Source of the DNA: Antedon bifida
Taxonomy: Eukaryota; Echinodermata; Crinoidea; Comatulida; Antedonidae
Length of the DNA: 64,000 bases
Assembly: GCA_963402885.1 (NCBI GenBank)
Contig: OY727100.1
Coordinates: 11,253,395-11,317,394 of the forward strand
Reading direction: 5' to 3'
Made by a program: the position numbers and the translations under genes
Notes under the pieces: generated by a model
What the model was told of the DNA's origin: nothing
The model's input: the letters and a program-made list of their open reading frames with translations, nothing else
Databases searched by the model: none
Shown: one piece after another, positions 47,030 to 59,626 of the stretch
Layout of the letters: each line of letters starts with the position of its first letter
Position numbering within the stretch: position 1 is the first letter of the stretch

Positions 47030-49576
47030 CTAAATATCATTAGGATGAACGTAACAATATGCGTCATGCCCTGTAGTGGGTTGTTCTGTGTTTTCAAATA
47101 AACCTATCGACATACAATTACTTTTATACACTATGGGACATAACTTTAATGTTTTCTGTTCGAAAATCCAACCAAATGTGGTAGATATATACCCCATCAA
47201 ATAAGCCTGGTACACTTGCTCTTTCGTTGCTAGTGTACCACCAATATTACCACAATTTACCAACGCCTCGTCGAATGTGAGTGTGCTCCTATCTTTTCCT
47301 CTAATGGCTATTACAAAATGAGGTGGATAAGGGTACTCATTGAGACCCATGTTTGATACCGAGCAAAAAGCCCTTCGAAACTTATCTTCTTGTTGGTTCG
47401 TCATTTTAAATTTTCCTCCAACCAAAATGTTAGACCAACATGTATCATTATAATCTTCCAGACAACATTTACCAGACATATTGTGCGAAAACCAAAATTT
47501 CTTGTCCAAGCACATTTTAACACCACTTAAACTAGCATTATACACCTCCATAGGTAGGGCAAGGTGACCTCCAAACTCTTTCTGACATCGAGTTTCTGCC
47601 TCAAGGTAATCATAGCCTGTATCTTGGTTTCTTCTAAGGTAGAGAAGCTTGCTAGCAGGGTAGTAACTATGTGCATATTGTGGTTGATTTGAGTAGATGT
47701 AGCAGTAGAAGCAACTATAGAGTTCATCACGTTCTGGATACAGGTTAAAACGAGTCGATGCATCCACAAGATCACAGCCGGTGTCTTCATTGCTGAAGGT
47801 TACTTCTCCACTGATTAGCCAACACTGGTCACATGTTACTTTCATTCCGTATTTGGTGGCAGACACCAATTGCTCGTAAAATGCGAGAGTTCCTTTCTGT
47901 TGCAAACACTTATCTGATGCTTGCTGGTAGTTTACGTCGTCTGCTAGCTTTATGATTGCGCCATCTTGAAACTGAAATGAAAATGAAAGTGTTGTCTAAT
48001 TAAACTCACATAACTACCGACAAACAACTGATTGTGCTTCACTAAAAAAGCAAAGGTTGTTAGTATATAGCGTACTATTTTTTGTTGATTTTGTGTAAAA
48101 AATGTTGACGTTGGTTGAATGACCGCATGGTGTATATGCAGAAAAGGGGTTTAACTATTTCGCAATAATGTCGCAAAAGTAGGTATAATTATGTCAGACG
48201 ACATTGTCCTAACAGTCACCAATATAGAAGATACGTTAACTGATTTTATAATGTTATATGGTATGATAAGCATATACATTGCCTCTCTAAAAATAAGTAA
48301 AAAAATTAACTTTGTCAAGTATTGTACTTGTTTTATTTTGTTTGTTTGTTTGTCTGCTTAATTTATTTTAAAAGTAGGCCTTTTTTTTAGAAACAAATGA
48401 CGTAACAAAATTTGAAACACACACGTAGATAATATATTTTCGCTTGATATCAATTTGTTTGATAATAAAATGTAAGTGAAATGTTTTGTTGTTTCAACAT
48501 TATGGTTGTTGTGAAACATTTTAGAGATCAAGCCTACCTTGATTTCGTACTCCCGTGACACTTCTTTATCTGTTATTACGTATTCAATCCCGCATCCAGG
48601 CACACTTCCTTCGGAAATGGAAAACCCAATCCTAAAATAATCACATTTATCGTAACCTAGTCTTAAACATGCTTGTGCGCATCGGATGTTGATTGGTTGC
48701 TTACTTATTTGTGCTGGTTCAGTTCCCATCTTCGTACGAACTACAAACAATAATGATTTAAGTCCTGGTGGACGAGCTGAAAGTAAAACGAATGTCGTCA
48801 TAGTTATTGTTATTACCGTTTTTATTATTATATTTTATTATTTTTTTAAAATTTATTTTTATTCATTTGCCCAAGAATTTGCATTTGCCGAAAACCCATT
48901 GAAGGACCATGTTTGAAAGTGGCTGTGTGTGTACTAGTACATCGCGGTCACACTCTATCATCTCGAAAGATGTTCTACTGTAGGTTCTTTAAAATTGTCC
49001 GTGGACCCAGAACCATGAGCGAGCGAGCCTCGAAGCCTTGCCGATATTACGACTACAGTATGGGTCACTAATAACATCTTTGTATGTTAAAGGATATCTC
49101 ATTTTTGTTATGTTGACCGCCGATACTGGGTCTTTATTTCGCTATTATCCACATCGTTTTTTCAATCCATTTTCTATAGTTTATGGTTTTAGTCTATGGT
49201 TTACCTTAAATGGTGAATTTAATCACGTTAACTTTACCCAATTTCATTGGAAACTTCGACTATTGTTGATATTTTCATTCAGTTGGTTTTACCATGGTTT
49301 AAAAGAAATTTAATCATGATGTTATAACATACGATTGACTCGCCTGGCGAGGTTCATGTATTACCTCGAGTCGAACGTTTTTATTTGTCTTTTTAGCCAG
49401 CGTAGTTAGTTTTATTGAGAGCATGGTAAATTCCACTGGGCAGGTGATAAAAGTAACCATTGGATTTTGAACTTTAGTCGGGCACTCGGTTAATTTTACC
49501 AAATTCCAGTGCTATAGTTACCTTGTGTTGTAGGCCGAGAAAGTAAAAGGACTGCAGCTATCCAAAACATTGACAT
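47030..49576 (-). CDS. Secreted PAN + triple Link-domain protein, copy E
   Basis: Exons are 49522-49576 (signal peptide MSMFWIAAVLLLSRPTTQ), 48538-48776 (PAN-like) and 47030-47971 (triple Link), giving 411 residues. Donors are AAG/GTAACT and AAG/GTAGGC; acceptors are TTTCAG. The PAN exon is one codon longer than in A and more diverged (YDKCDYFRI, EGSVPGCGIE), pairing it with copy F. Module 1 has the double CxxC seen in all copies (TCDQC and SCFYC). Module 3 keeps ATKEQVYQAYLMGY and the altered cysteine pair KLCP / NC. Introns of about 745 and 566 bp are the longest of the family together. Confidence 0.8.
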
Positions 49577-50153
49577 CACAAAACGTGATTAGCCAAAACA
49601 AAACTTGTAAACTGGATAAAAAAAATGATGGAAAAAACAGCTTTCTGGAAAATAACAAATACATTTGTGTTAAATGTTTTGATTAGCCATTGCTTCATAT
49701 TTCTGTATTAGAAACTTTCAGACTTTATAATATTATCAAACAATATTATTACGAACTTCTAAAATGATAAGATAGGCGTGTTTCTAACACTACCGATGGT
49801 ATAGCTAAATTGCTATAGTAAATAACATAATATTTTAATAGAAATGTCAAATTTGCACGAGTGATGTGATGGTATTGATATGGCATCAACATGTCCAATA
49901 TGGGCACATTTGATTTGTCACATAAACTTTGATAGTGTAGACAGAGCTTGATATGAGCCACCCAATAATCCAGAATCCAATTATTTTCAAGATACGAGCT
50001 GCAAGAAACTTTATTTGTCTTCGTCAAAAAGATTTTAAAAAATACATATACATAAACCACACGATTCCCAGTGCTGCACAATAGGAATATTAATTGGTAA
50101 TACAGCGTCTCATTTGTATAACATGTGGTGCGTGTATCATGTGAGGTTAGGTT
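49577..50153. other. 5' flank of copy E
   Basis: No gene and no clear promoter element. The minus-strand frame at 49749-50081 has no recognisable domain. Confidence 0.5.
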
Positions 50154-50525
50154 AAAGGCCCATTTACACTAGGACGATAACGATCGACGATAAATATATA
50201 AGCATGCATTTTTTTACTTACTTTTTTACTTAAAACAAAAGAAATTATAGGATAATCTTTTATGCTGTCTTTGATAAAAATAATATTTTTAAAATTCCAA
50301 TCAAATGACGTCATGATAAATAAAAACAATAAAATCGTTGTATTGTCACGATATTATTGCTCTTACTAATCATGACGTCATTTGATTGGACGTGTGAAGA
50401 CAGCACAAATAATTATTCTACAGTTCTAGAATGAAAAGTTTTTATATGTCTTTTGTTTTATGTAGGAAAAATGCATATATTTCTATTATCGTCGATCGTT
50501 ATCGTCCTAGTGTAAATGGGCCTTT
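50154..50525. mobile_element. 372-bp MITE with 40-bp perfect terminal inverted repeats
   Basis: The ends begin AAAGGCCCATTTACACTAGG and are exact reverse complements for 40 bases (50154-50193, 50486-50525). Pairing continues imperfectly inward, with a second inverted pair around CAATCAAATGACGTCATGAT at about 50298 and 50371. The whole element could fold into one long hairpin. No target duplication is clear, so the superfamily is open. Confidence 0.8.
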
Positions 50526-52454
50526 CGGGTTATGTTACATGTTAAACATATGTGATGTTGTATATTACCTATGATATTTCGGAAACCGATAGAATCGGTT
50601 GCATAAACGGACTAAAAAATGCCAAAAATAGTACTGAAATGTATAAAACGGTAACATTCAAACTCTTTTACAAAAGTTAAAAGAAAGCTCTTATTTTGAA
50701 AACAGGCTACAGATATACGGCGTCAAATTTGTATGTTCGCTTTGCACAAAAATACAAACAAAAATCCATTCTCTCTATTTTATATTTTTTCTTTACTAGA
50801 ACTAATACTGAGCGACATGTTACTAAATAAATTGCAAAGAACAAAGATACATATTCATGTATGTTATGTAAGAATGATTCTATATGAATTGATTATGATC
50901 TAACTAAAACAATTGGCTTATAACAATAATATATAATTGTAAAATTTACTTATTGTGTTTAATTAAAAAGTATTTTATTTAAACAAAAACAAAGTATGAT
51001 CTTACCAACAAAGAAAACCAGTTGTTGTAACTCCTATTTTGTATCAAAGATGTGATTACTAAAAATTATCTGCGAAATTCTGGAATATAAAGAGGTCCTT
51101 GTTGCACGTCACCAAATAATAACTTCTTGTTCGTGTATTTATTATTGATTAAGACCTAAATTATGTTATGGCGTGTTTAGTTTTATCTCGTACAAAAGAT
51201 TTTGATTCGTTTTATGTTTTTACCTTTTCAAGCCGATGTAAAAAGTAATCATGATGGTTGCGCATTTTATACTTTAATTAAATTCGCATTTTTTCTGTGT
51301 GTAATACACTACTAACAATAAAGGTTTTAAATATATAAGAAAAGAAACACAATTTAAAAAAAAAATATTAACCTTAACATTAACTATAATATAACTAAAC
51401 TATATCAAATATATTATGTGTAATTCGTTCGAGATAATGAATCGGTTGGTCGAGATACTACTGCCGCGAGTCATGCGTACGAAATACATTAACCTCCAAG
51501 GAACAATAATGGTAGGCTCATCACTTGATTCACAGTGCTGTATCGCCACATTTATGTTTCATAGGCAATGTATACAGCACAATAGGCTATATTATAATTG
51601 ATTGAAAAAAAAATCTATGAAAGGATTTACAGTTGAGTTTGAAATATATAAGAAACAGTAGTTTCCAATCAATCCGTTGCAAATTTCTACAAAAATAATA
51701 AAGAAAGGATGTGTGTAAACAGCATTAAAAACTAAACAAAACTTACAACAAATTATACTATTTTTTTACATTGTATAGAGAATCAATTGAAGTAAGATGT
51801 GGAGAGGTGTATTACTACAAATGTTAAGTGTATACAGTATTAATCTCTAAACGAAACTACAACAATAAAAATAGCTTTCTTTCTTCATATCATTTTCCAA
51901 GAAATAAATTTTAGATTTAATTTCGACGTGTATATAAAGACTAAAGAAATACGAATACTCTTAATAATAATCTTAATTACATACTGTACTACCCCACTAT
52001 ACAAATAATTGGTAGTCTATTGTTACGGATGACAGTATGTATTATTGCCTCTGAATACAGTTAACATAATTACTTATCTTGTAAACATAATGTTAGTTAG
52101 TCACTACTTATGTATTACTTATTATATTACAGTATTGTATAGTAAGCGTACAGTACGTTTATATATATAGTGAAAACTGTTTTATGGTACACAATTCCTA
52201 ATTGTTTTGTTAATTATAGTAAAATTAGTTATACTAGTAATTATAAAACAAATAATTCACTTATAAGTAATTTCATCAATATTAGATGTAAATGTAATGT
52301 GAGTTCTTATCAGCTACCCATTTGATATAATTAAGTTACATGTAACAAATTAGCATAATACAAGTGGCATCACATGTCTACTATCATTTCAATCCCGATA
52401 ATTGTTATAAAGACTGAGCGTGCATGGCGTCAACGGAGGCTGTATTCCATATTG
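50526..52454. other. AT-rich stretch between copies E and F
   Basis: I see no gene, array or element here. The lower part should contain the 3' untranslated region of copy F. Confidence 0.5.
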
Positions 52455-54216
52455 TTAAATACCATCAGGAGGAACGTAACAAAAGGCGTCATACTCAGCT
52501 GAAGTGGTGGTGGTTACTTCAAATAAACCGATAGATTCACAGGTTGAGCCGTGTACTATGGAACATGACCTTACTACTCTCTCTTCTGCAATCCAACCGC
52601 CGATGGGAGAGAAATATCCTTTCAAGCAAGCATGGTTCACTTGCTCTTTTGTTGCAATTTTACCACCGATATCACCACATTTTTCCGACGCCTCTTTAAA
52701 TGTGAAACTCCTCTCTTGTTCTCCCCTAATAGATATTACCCAATGAGATGGATACGGGTACTGGTTGAGATCAATGTTTGATAGCGAACAAAAAGCCTTT
52801 CGTAACTTATTTTTTTCAAGATTTGTGATTTTAAATTTTCCTCCAACTAATATGTTAGACCAACACGTATCAATATAATCTTCTACACAACAAGCTCCAG
52901 ACATATTGTGAGAAAACCAAAATCTGTTGTCCAAGCACATTCTAACACCATTTAAACTAGCATTATAAACCTCCATAGGTAGAGCCAGGTGTCCTCCAAA
53001 TTCTGACTGACATCGGGTTTCTGCCTCAACGTAATTATAGCCTGTACCTTTATTTCTTCTAAGGTACAGAAGCTTGCTAGCAGGGTAGTAGCTATGTGTA
53101 TCTTGTGGTTGATTTGAGTAGATATAGCAGTAGAAGCAACTATATAGTTCATCACGTTCTGGATACAGGTTGAAACGAGTCGATGCATCTACAAGATCAC
53201 ACGTGGTGTCTTCATTGCTGAAGGTTACTTCTCCACTGATTAACCAACATTGGTCACATGTCATTTTCATTCCGTATTTGATGCCAGACACCAATTGCTC
53301 GTAAAATGCAAGAGTTCCTTTTAATTGCAGACACTTATCTGATGCTTGCTGGTAGTTTACTTCGTCCATTACCTTTATGAATGCGCCATCTTGAAACTGT
53401 AATAATGAAAATTAAAACGTTTATGTTGTCTACCGCAAGAATCAAGCTCAGTGCTTTACCAGAACATTTTAATCGTTTAGTAGCCTACTACCACAAACAC
53501 ACACACACACAAATCATTATTCGGAGATCTACACGAATATTTTTACATTGGAATGAAATTGTAGGCAAAGTATGTTTGTGTTATTTATAGTTATTGGGGG
53601 CGATAATGTGTACCCTTGCGCACTCAATTGCTTCCCATTCACCCTTCTTGAGAATCGCCCTAGAATATTAAGCACATACCTTAATTTCGTATTCCAGCAA
53701 CACATCATTATCTGCTATCGAATGCTTAATATCGCATCCAGGCACGCTTCCTTCAACCAAAGGCCTACTAATCCTAAAATAATCACATGCATCGTAACCT
53801 AATCTTAAACATGCTTGTGCACATCGAATGCTCATTGGTTGATCACTCATTTTTGCTGAAATGGTTCCAGTTTTCGTACGAATGCCAAAAAGCACTGTTC
53901 TAAGCCCTGGTGTTCGAGCTGAAAGGAGAAGGAATCTTGTTATACCTATTATTTTCATCGTTTTTAGCATTTTTTCTTTATCGTTATCAACACCTTCGTA
54001 TTTTATGGATATCTACTTTTAGTAACGTTAACCGACATTGGTTCATCATCACCATATAGTCATCGGCATTACCGTTATCATTATCATCGTCATCTTCTTC
54101 TTCCTTCTCGTTTTTCGTCATTTCAATTCTATAGTTGTCAGTTTAATAATCAGACTTTAGTTACCATGTGCCGTAGCAATTAAAATGACTGCAGCTACCC
54201 AATACATTAACAACAT
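52455..54216 (-). CDS. Secreted PAN + triple Link-domain protein, copy F
   Basis: Exons are 54165-54216 (signal peptide MLLMYWVAAVILIATAH), 53680-53918 (PAN-like) and 52455-53396 (triple Link), giving 410 residues. Donors are ATG/GTAACT and AAG/GTATGT; acceptors are TTTCAG and TTACAG-like. Its PAN exon groups with that of E (YDACDYFRI, EGSVPGCDI). The start of its third exon and about 80 bases of intron 2 are nearly identical to copy C. Module 3 has VNHACLKGY, which places a cysteine where the other copies have tyrosine. Introns are short, about 246 and 283 bp. Confidence 0.8.
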
Positions 54217-54605
54217 CTTAGATCACGATTAGCCAAAATAATACCTGTACAATCCTAAATAGTAAAAAGAAATGCCACTGGAAATGAAAAGATAAAGAAT
54301 AAATTTAACAATTAATTGTTGTTTTGTTTTTTTTGTTCTTTGCGACACAACCGCCTGTATTATGAACTGTAAGACCCATCCCTACAATTGTTGACGTTTT
54401 GTAAAAATAATGCAATATATGATATTAATAAAAATATTAAACCAGGTCATCCCTTCTCTTAAATGTACATTTTATGGTAAATTATGATAAAAAGAGAGAA
54501 ACAACGCACTACCTAAGTAGCCTGCGGTGAATGTCCACTCGTGGACCAAACCAAGTCTAGCTAGGCTTGGTTTTGTAGGCCTAGCTGGTAAACAGCAACG
54601 ACGTA
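54217..54605. other. 5' flank of copy F
   Basis: AT-rich and without a gene. Copy F's promoter should lie here, but no element stands out. Confidence 0.4.
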
Positions 54606-54719
54606 TAGTCCGGTGGCAGGACTCACCACCCGAAAGGGGACAAATTGCCATCCAACTTTTCTAGACCAGAATTTTCCGTAGATTACGAATATGGAAGGTA
54701 ATCGATCAGGATAGGAAGC

Positions 54720-55720
54720 GTTTTCGAGATATAAGGGGTCAAAGTTCAAAATTGACCAATTACAACAATGTATTATGTATATGTATTATAACAAATTTAT
54801 TGAAGCACAATTTGGTCTTTTATTACATTTTTATGATTATAAGTGTCTATTCAATCACCTTATGAAAAAAATCCTTTGTAATTAAGGGTCAAATGTCAAT
54901 ATTGACCAATCATGAGAACGTACCTATAAACCAAATAAAAACTTATATTTAATAAAAATTGGATGTTTTCTCACCCTGTTAATCAATCATACGCATTTCA
55001 TCAGTTGACATAAGGTCAATTTCATCAGTTGACATAAGGTCAAAGGTCAACATTTTAATACACGTATTAGTTAACAAATAAATGCAAAGTTGTCCAAACT
55101 ATGATATTGATGGTTTTACAAGTAATCAAATTATTTGATTAGTAAAGTTATGTTATTTCATTATAATTTTGATTAATATAATTATAATACTGTATTTAAT
55201 CAAATCAGACTTTGATCAGGATAGGAAGCGAATAGGAAGAGATAAGGGGTCAAAGTTCAAAATTGACCAATTATAACAATGTATTATATACATATGTATT
55301 ATAACCAATTTATTGAAGTTCAATTTGGTCTTTTAATACATTTGTATGGTTATAGGTATCTATTCAGTCGCCTTATAAAACAAATACTTTTCAATTAAAG
55401 GTCAAATGTCAATATTGACCAATCACACAATTTGCATATAAACCCAAATAAAAACTAACATTTAAGACAAAATGTTATGTTTTATCACTCTGTTAAGACA
55501 TCTATCAATCATACACAATCAAAAGAGCACATTTATCATTACACAAGTTGACATAGGTCAAAGGTCAACATTTGAACAAGTGATATACTAAATAATGCAA
55601 AGTTATTCAAACTATGAGATCGATGTTCATAAATGTAATCACGTTATTTGATCAGTGAAGTTATGGTATTTTTATATTTTTTCTAGTGCGCATTATTTTA
55701 AATGTATTAATATAATACTG
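54720..55720. repeat. Tandem duplication of about 0.5 kb inside the 54.6-57.8 kb element
   Basis: The blocks at about 54730-55180 and 55240-55690 share GGGGTCAAAGTTCAAAATTG, TATTGAAG...CAATTTGGTCTTTTA, and AAAGGTCAACATTT in the same order. Each ends in a direct repeat AGGTCAAAGGTCA (55037-55049 and 55555-55567). Confidence 0.75.
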
Positions 55721-55989
55721 TAAAATAAATAATACAATTAAAATTATTAATATTATTATTAATATTATGACGGATAAAATGTTATGATGTTAAAATGTTA
55801 CGCTGACCTTCAATGATTTGCCACTATACAGTTGCATTTATTAGGGCTACAATATTCGTTTTTGGAAAATAAACTACTATTCATCAGAACCAGAGAATAC
55901 CAATTCGTACAGGATAGGGCATAGGCAGATCCAGGTGGCCAAACTCAATCCATAATTCACTACACAGACAGACCACAATTTTTATATAG

Positions 55990-56885
55990 CCACAGATAGT
56001 TTGGCCCATACAGGAAAGAGCTTCCTGTACACAAAAGATTCTAAAATAACCCATATGGATTTGCCCGAATGAACCCTCTAAGGACCCTTTTGGGATCTCT
56101 ATGTGGTGTGCTACATAAGGCCCTGTATTATAAATTAATATGGGGTAAATAGTTCATAGATGAACTATGGAATAAAACTAAAATGTTCACCCTCAATCTT
56201 TAAATAACATTTATGGATTTGCCCAAATGAACCCAAGGGCCGATCCTTCATGGACCTTTCGTGGTTCTCTATGTGGGTCTACAAGAGACCCTATATTGGA
56301 AATACTGTATGTGGGGTGAAAATGTGGGTTCAAATTAACCCAAGGGCCGGTCGTTCTCCATGGATGGACATTAAGCCCCATAATGGAAATATAAGGGGTG
56401 ACACTGTGAGTTCATATAGACAGGCGCGGCCCATGGAATAAAGCTGCCTGTGCACTCTCGATCCTTAAGGAACACTTATGGATTTGCCAAAATTAACCCC
56501 CCAAAGGCCGGTCCTCCATGGATGGACATTAAGCCCCATAATGGAAATATAAGGGGTGAAAATGTGGGTTTATATAGACAGGCACATGGAATAAAGCTGC
56601 CTGTGCACTCTCGATCCTTAAGGAACCGATTTGGATTTTGCCTAAAATGAAACAAAAGCAGGTCATCTATTTAGACCCTTCTGTGTTTCTCTACTGTATG
56701 TTCAGTTCTACATTTGGCCCCTGTATCGGATCAATGCATTTGGCTACATAAGTTACTGTGTTAGAAATATATCGGGTAACTAAAACTATAGGTTCCAATA
56801 TTAAGCCATGGGAAAAGCCTGTCTGTGCACCCTCAATCCTTTTAAAAGGAACCCATATGGATTTGCCAAAATGAACCAAGGGTAA
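55990..56885. repeat. Tandem repeat of about 160-190 bp inside the 54.6-57.8 kb element
   Basis: Five diverged units each contain TATGGATTTGCC(C/A)AAATGAACC, and the middle two share CCATGGATGGACATTAAGCC and GGAATAAAGCTGCCTGTGCA nearly perfectly. These units are more GC rich than the surroundings. Frames of 60-66 codons in them follow the repeats. Confidence 0.75.
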
Positions 56886-57801
56886 CTTCTGAATTCTCTA
56901 TGAACCGTACATTCCGTTTATTGGAGATACATGGATACCTGATTGAAATTGCTCAAATGTTTCTGAAAGACATTGTACTGTATATAATAGTATTATTCCC
57001 CTTCCACACCTCTTTGAATTAAATCCGCCCTGATAGGCTCTTTTGTACAGGATTTCAAAGCAATAATCACACTTGTATTTTTCAAGCAGTATAATCTATT
57101 AGATTGAATAAAAATATCTATTATAAACAATTTGCCGTTAGAAATCTCTATGCCATGTCGTTATTTAGATGAGAAAAACAGGTCAAAGGTTAAAATTACA
57201 GAAAAATAGTGTTTCAGTCACTTTTTGAAAAAAATGTTGCATTATGGCAAGTATAAACACATATATTGTGAACAATTTGATACCAAAATTGGCTCCTTAC
57301 GACAAATATTTATTAATTTATGTTTTTATAACCTTATTCAATTATGTCAAAGGTTAATAACCACACTTCCGGTCATTTTCAAGCAATATCATCTGTTACA
57401 CTGAATATAAATGTATATCTTGGGAACAATTTGCTCCTATTTTTAATTCTCTCCGACCTGCCTTTACTTAGATATAGCAAAAAGAGGTCAAAGGTCAAAA
57501 TTGCTAAAAATGGGGTTTCCGGTCAATTTTACAAAGAAAGTTCTGTTAGAGCTAATATAAACATATACATTGTGAACAATTTGACACCAAAATCATCTCA
57601 CTAGGTCCAGAATTTCCAGAGATATAGCATGTTTTTATATTAGTCAATTTTGAACTTTGACCCCTTATATCTCAAAAACGCTTCTTATCCTGATCGATTA
57701 CCTTCCATATTCGTAATCTACGGAAAATTCTTGTCTAGAAAAGTTGGATGGCAATTTGTCCCCTTTCGGGTGGTGATATCCCCCCTCCTGCCACCGGACT
57801 A

Positions 57802-58230
57802 GTACGAACATCGTACAATAGCTATAGGCCTAGCCTGACGTTGTCTAATTGCCGCATTAATTGTCTTTCTGTTTTTGCCAGTATCCGTTAAATACAAATT
57901 GGGGGAAACCTGGTGTTTTCGCGAAAAATTGACAATTCTTCAAAGTGGGTGAATTACAGAAGAAAAACTAAAATATCAATCCGCGCGCAATGCATGTTGA
58001 GATTTATAGTTGGCTGAAATTAGAACTATTGGAAAGCCATGACCATCAACGTTCTTTTAGGACATGGCGCCTGAAGAACGTGAAGAATAGGTGTTTCAAT
58101 CTAGTCCATCTTCAGATTTATATAATACAATAGTATTGAGATAAAGAATCAGTTTATTTATTTCAAGATATATTTTAGTAAGTAATACACAACCTGCCTT
58201 CATTTAAAATAATAACTACACAACTGCAAT
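57802..58230. other. Intergenic stretch
   Basis: No gene or element is recognised. Confidence 0.4.
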
Positions 58231-58462
58231 AATAGGCCGGGTGACAAAGGCCGGGTGGCAACATACCTAACGTGGTAACAGGCCGGGTGGCAATTGGCCG
58301 GGTGGCAAAAGGCCTAAGGTGGCAAAAACCAAAATGGCTGAAGGCCGGGTGGCGAAATGGACAGGGTGGTAATTGGCCGGGTGGCAATAGGCCGGTGGCG
58401 AAAGACCGGGTGGCGAAAGGCTGGGTGGCTATAGGCCGGGTGGCAAAATACCAGGTGGTACC
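58231..58462. repeat. GC-rich minisatellite of about 15-16 bp
   Basis: Units resembling GGCCGGGTGGCAATA repeat about 14 times with small changes. Open frames on both strands (up to 100 codons, with ATRPIATRP on the minus strand) come from the repeat. Confidence 0.85.
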
Positions 58463-59619
58463 AATATTTACATACATAACAATAGCGAATAATTTAATTA
58501 TGAAAAATAAATTAATTAATGAAATATAAAAAAAATATAGTATTTCTGTTTCAACACCAAATAATTATTTGAAAATGTGCACACATGTTCCATCTTATTT
58601 GCACATAAAAAACTCGATATTAAATAATGCATATACTTTGTATTTGTAAAGGCAGTTTTCGATTTACAATATTTAAAAAAAAATCCAATAACAAAATATA
58701 TTCTTACCAACAAATGGTAAAAAAATATATATATTATATAAATATTCTTTATATAAAATAATTGTAAAATAGAAAACTTGATTATTTAAAAAAAACAAGT
58801 ATAATCTTACCAACAGTTGATGAACATCAGTTGTTGAAACTTCTATTTAGCAGCATCAATATGTTAAGAGCAATCATATAATGGGATATTATGTTAGTTG
58901 TAAATATATACTTGTGGTCCTGGCTACATATCACCGGGTTGGAATTCCTGTTCGTGTGTATGAATAATGATTTACTTCTAAATTAAGTCTTCACTTGCCT
59001 AGTCAGGAGTTGACATCACTAAAAATGTTTGTTTCTATCTCTCCTATAAGGACATTTATGTTTCCTGTACGTATTTTATGTTAAAAGTAATCATAATTCA
59101 ATTAAGTGAGCAAATATTATCGGTTGATCGTGTACATAATAACTATTTTCTCCTTATTAAATTACAATACAACATAATTGAACTAAAATTAAAGGTTTTA
59201 TTTAATTGATATTCAATAAATGATATTAAAAAGAAGTCGAATAAAAGAACGTTTTGCGTATGAGATACTTTTCAATGCAATTCAAATTTACATTTCTTTT
59301 TTTTTCAAACTAATAGTTGAAAATGGGTATAATAAACAGTCAAAAACTCTGTAAATATTTAGTTTACAATAATATGAGTTATTATAATTCATTAATTACT
59401 CATACTTCGCTAGAAATATGAATAATACTATTTATAATAGAGCTTTAAATCTATAAAGAGTAAAGTAAAATATATAGTTTCCAATCACGTACGTGACTTT
59501 TATTTATACATAGCAAATATCAAAACATGCAGTGTCGTATTAGTTACACCTTGCTTGTTCATAGAATACGGGGGAAATAGCTAACCTTCTTGTTCTATAT
59601 TCCAGACCGGATTCCAGTG
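58463..59619. other. AT-rich stretch downstream of broken copy G
   Basis: I see no gene. Short runs such as ACTATTTTCTCCT and CATTTATGTTTCCTGTACGT recur at about 43900 and 60990-61090, which suggests shared old repeat DNA. Confidence 0.4.
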
Positions 59620-59626
59620 CTAAATA

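Larger units (their letters stand above)
54606..57801. mobile_element. Non-autonomous long-TIR transposon related to the 38.5-42.3 kb element
   Basis: The ends are inverted copies of TAGTCCGGTGGCAGGA, flanked by GTA on both sides (54603-54605, 57802-57804). Inverted similarity continues for about 150 bases (CACCCGAAAGGGGACAAATT, TCTAGACCAGAATTTTCCGT). Like the palindromic element it starts with TAG, makes a 3-bp target duplication, has TTTTCTAGACCAG near the tip, and carries subterminal modules with CCGGTCATTTT, GAACAATTTGACACCAAAAT and GGTCAAAGGTCA. No protein is encoded, so it is probably a passenger of the same superfamily. Confidence 0.75.

Noticed and set aside
58175-58529. Open frames on both strands in a GC-rich stretch
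   Set aside because: Produced by a 15-16 bp minisatellite.
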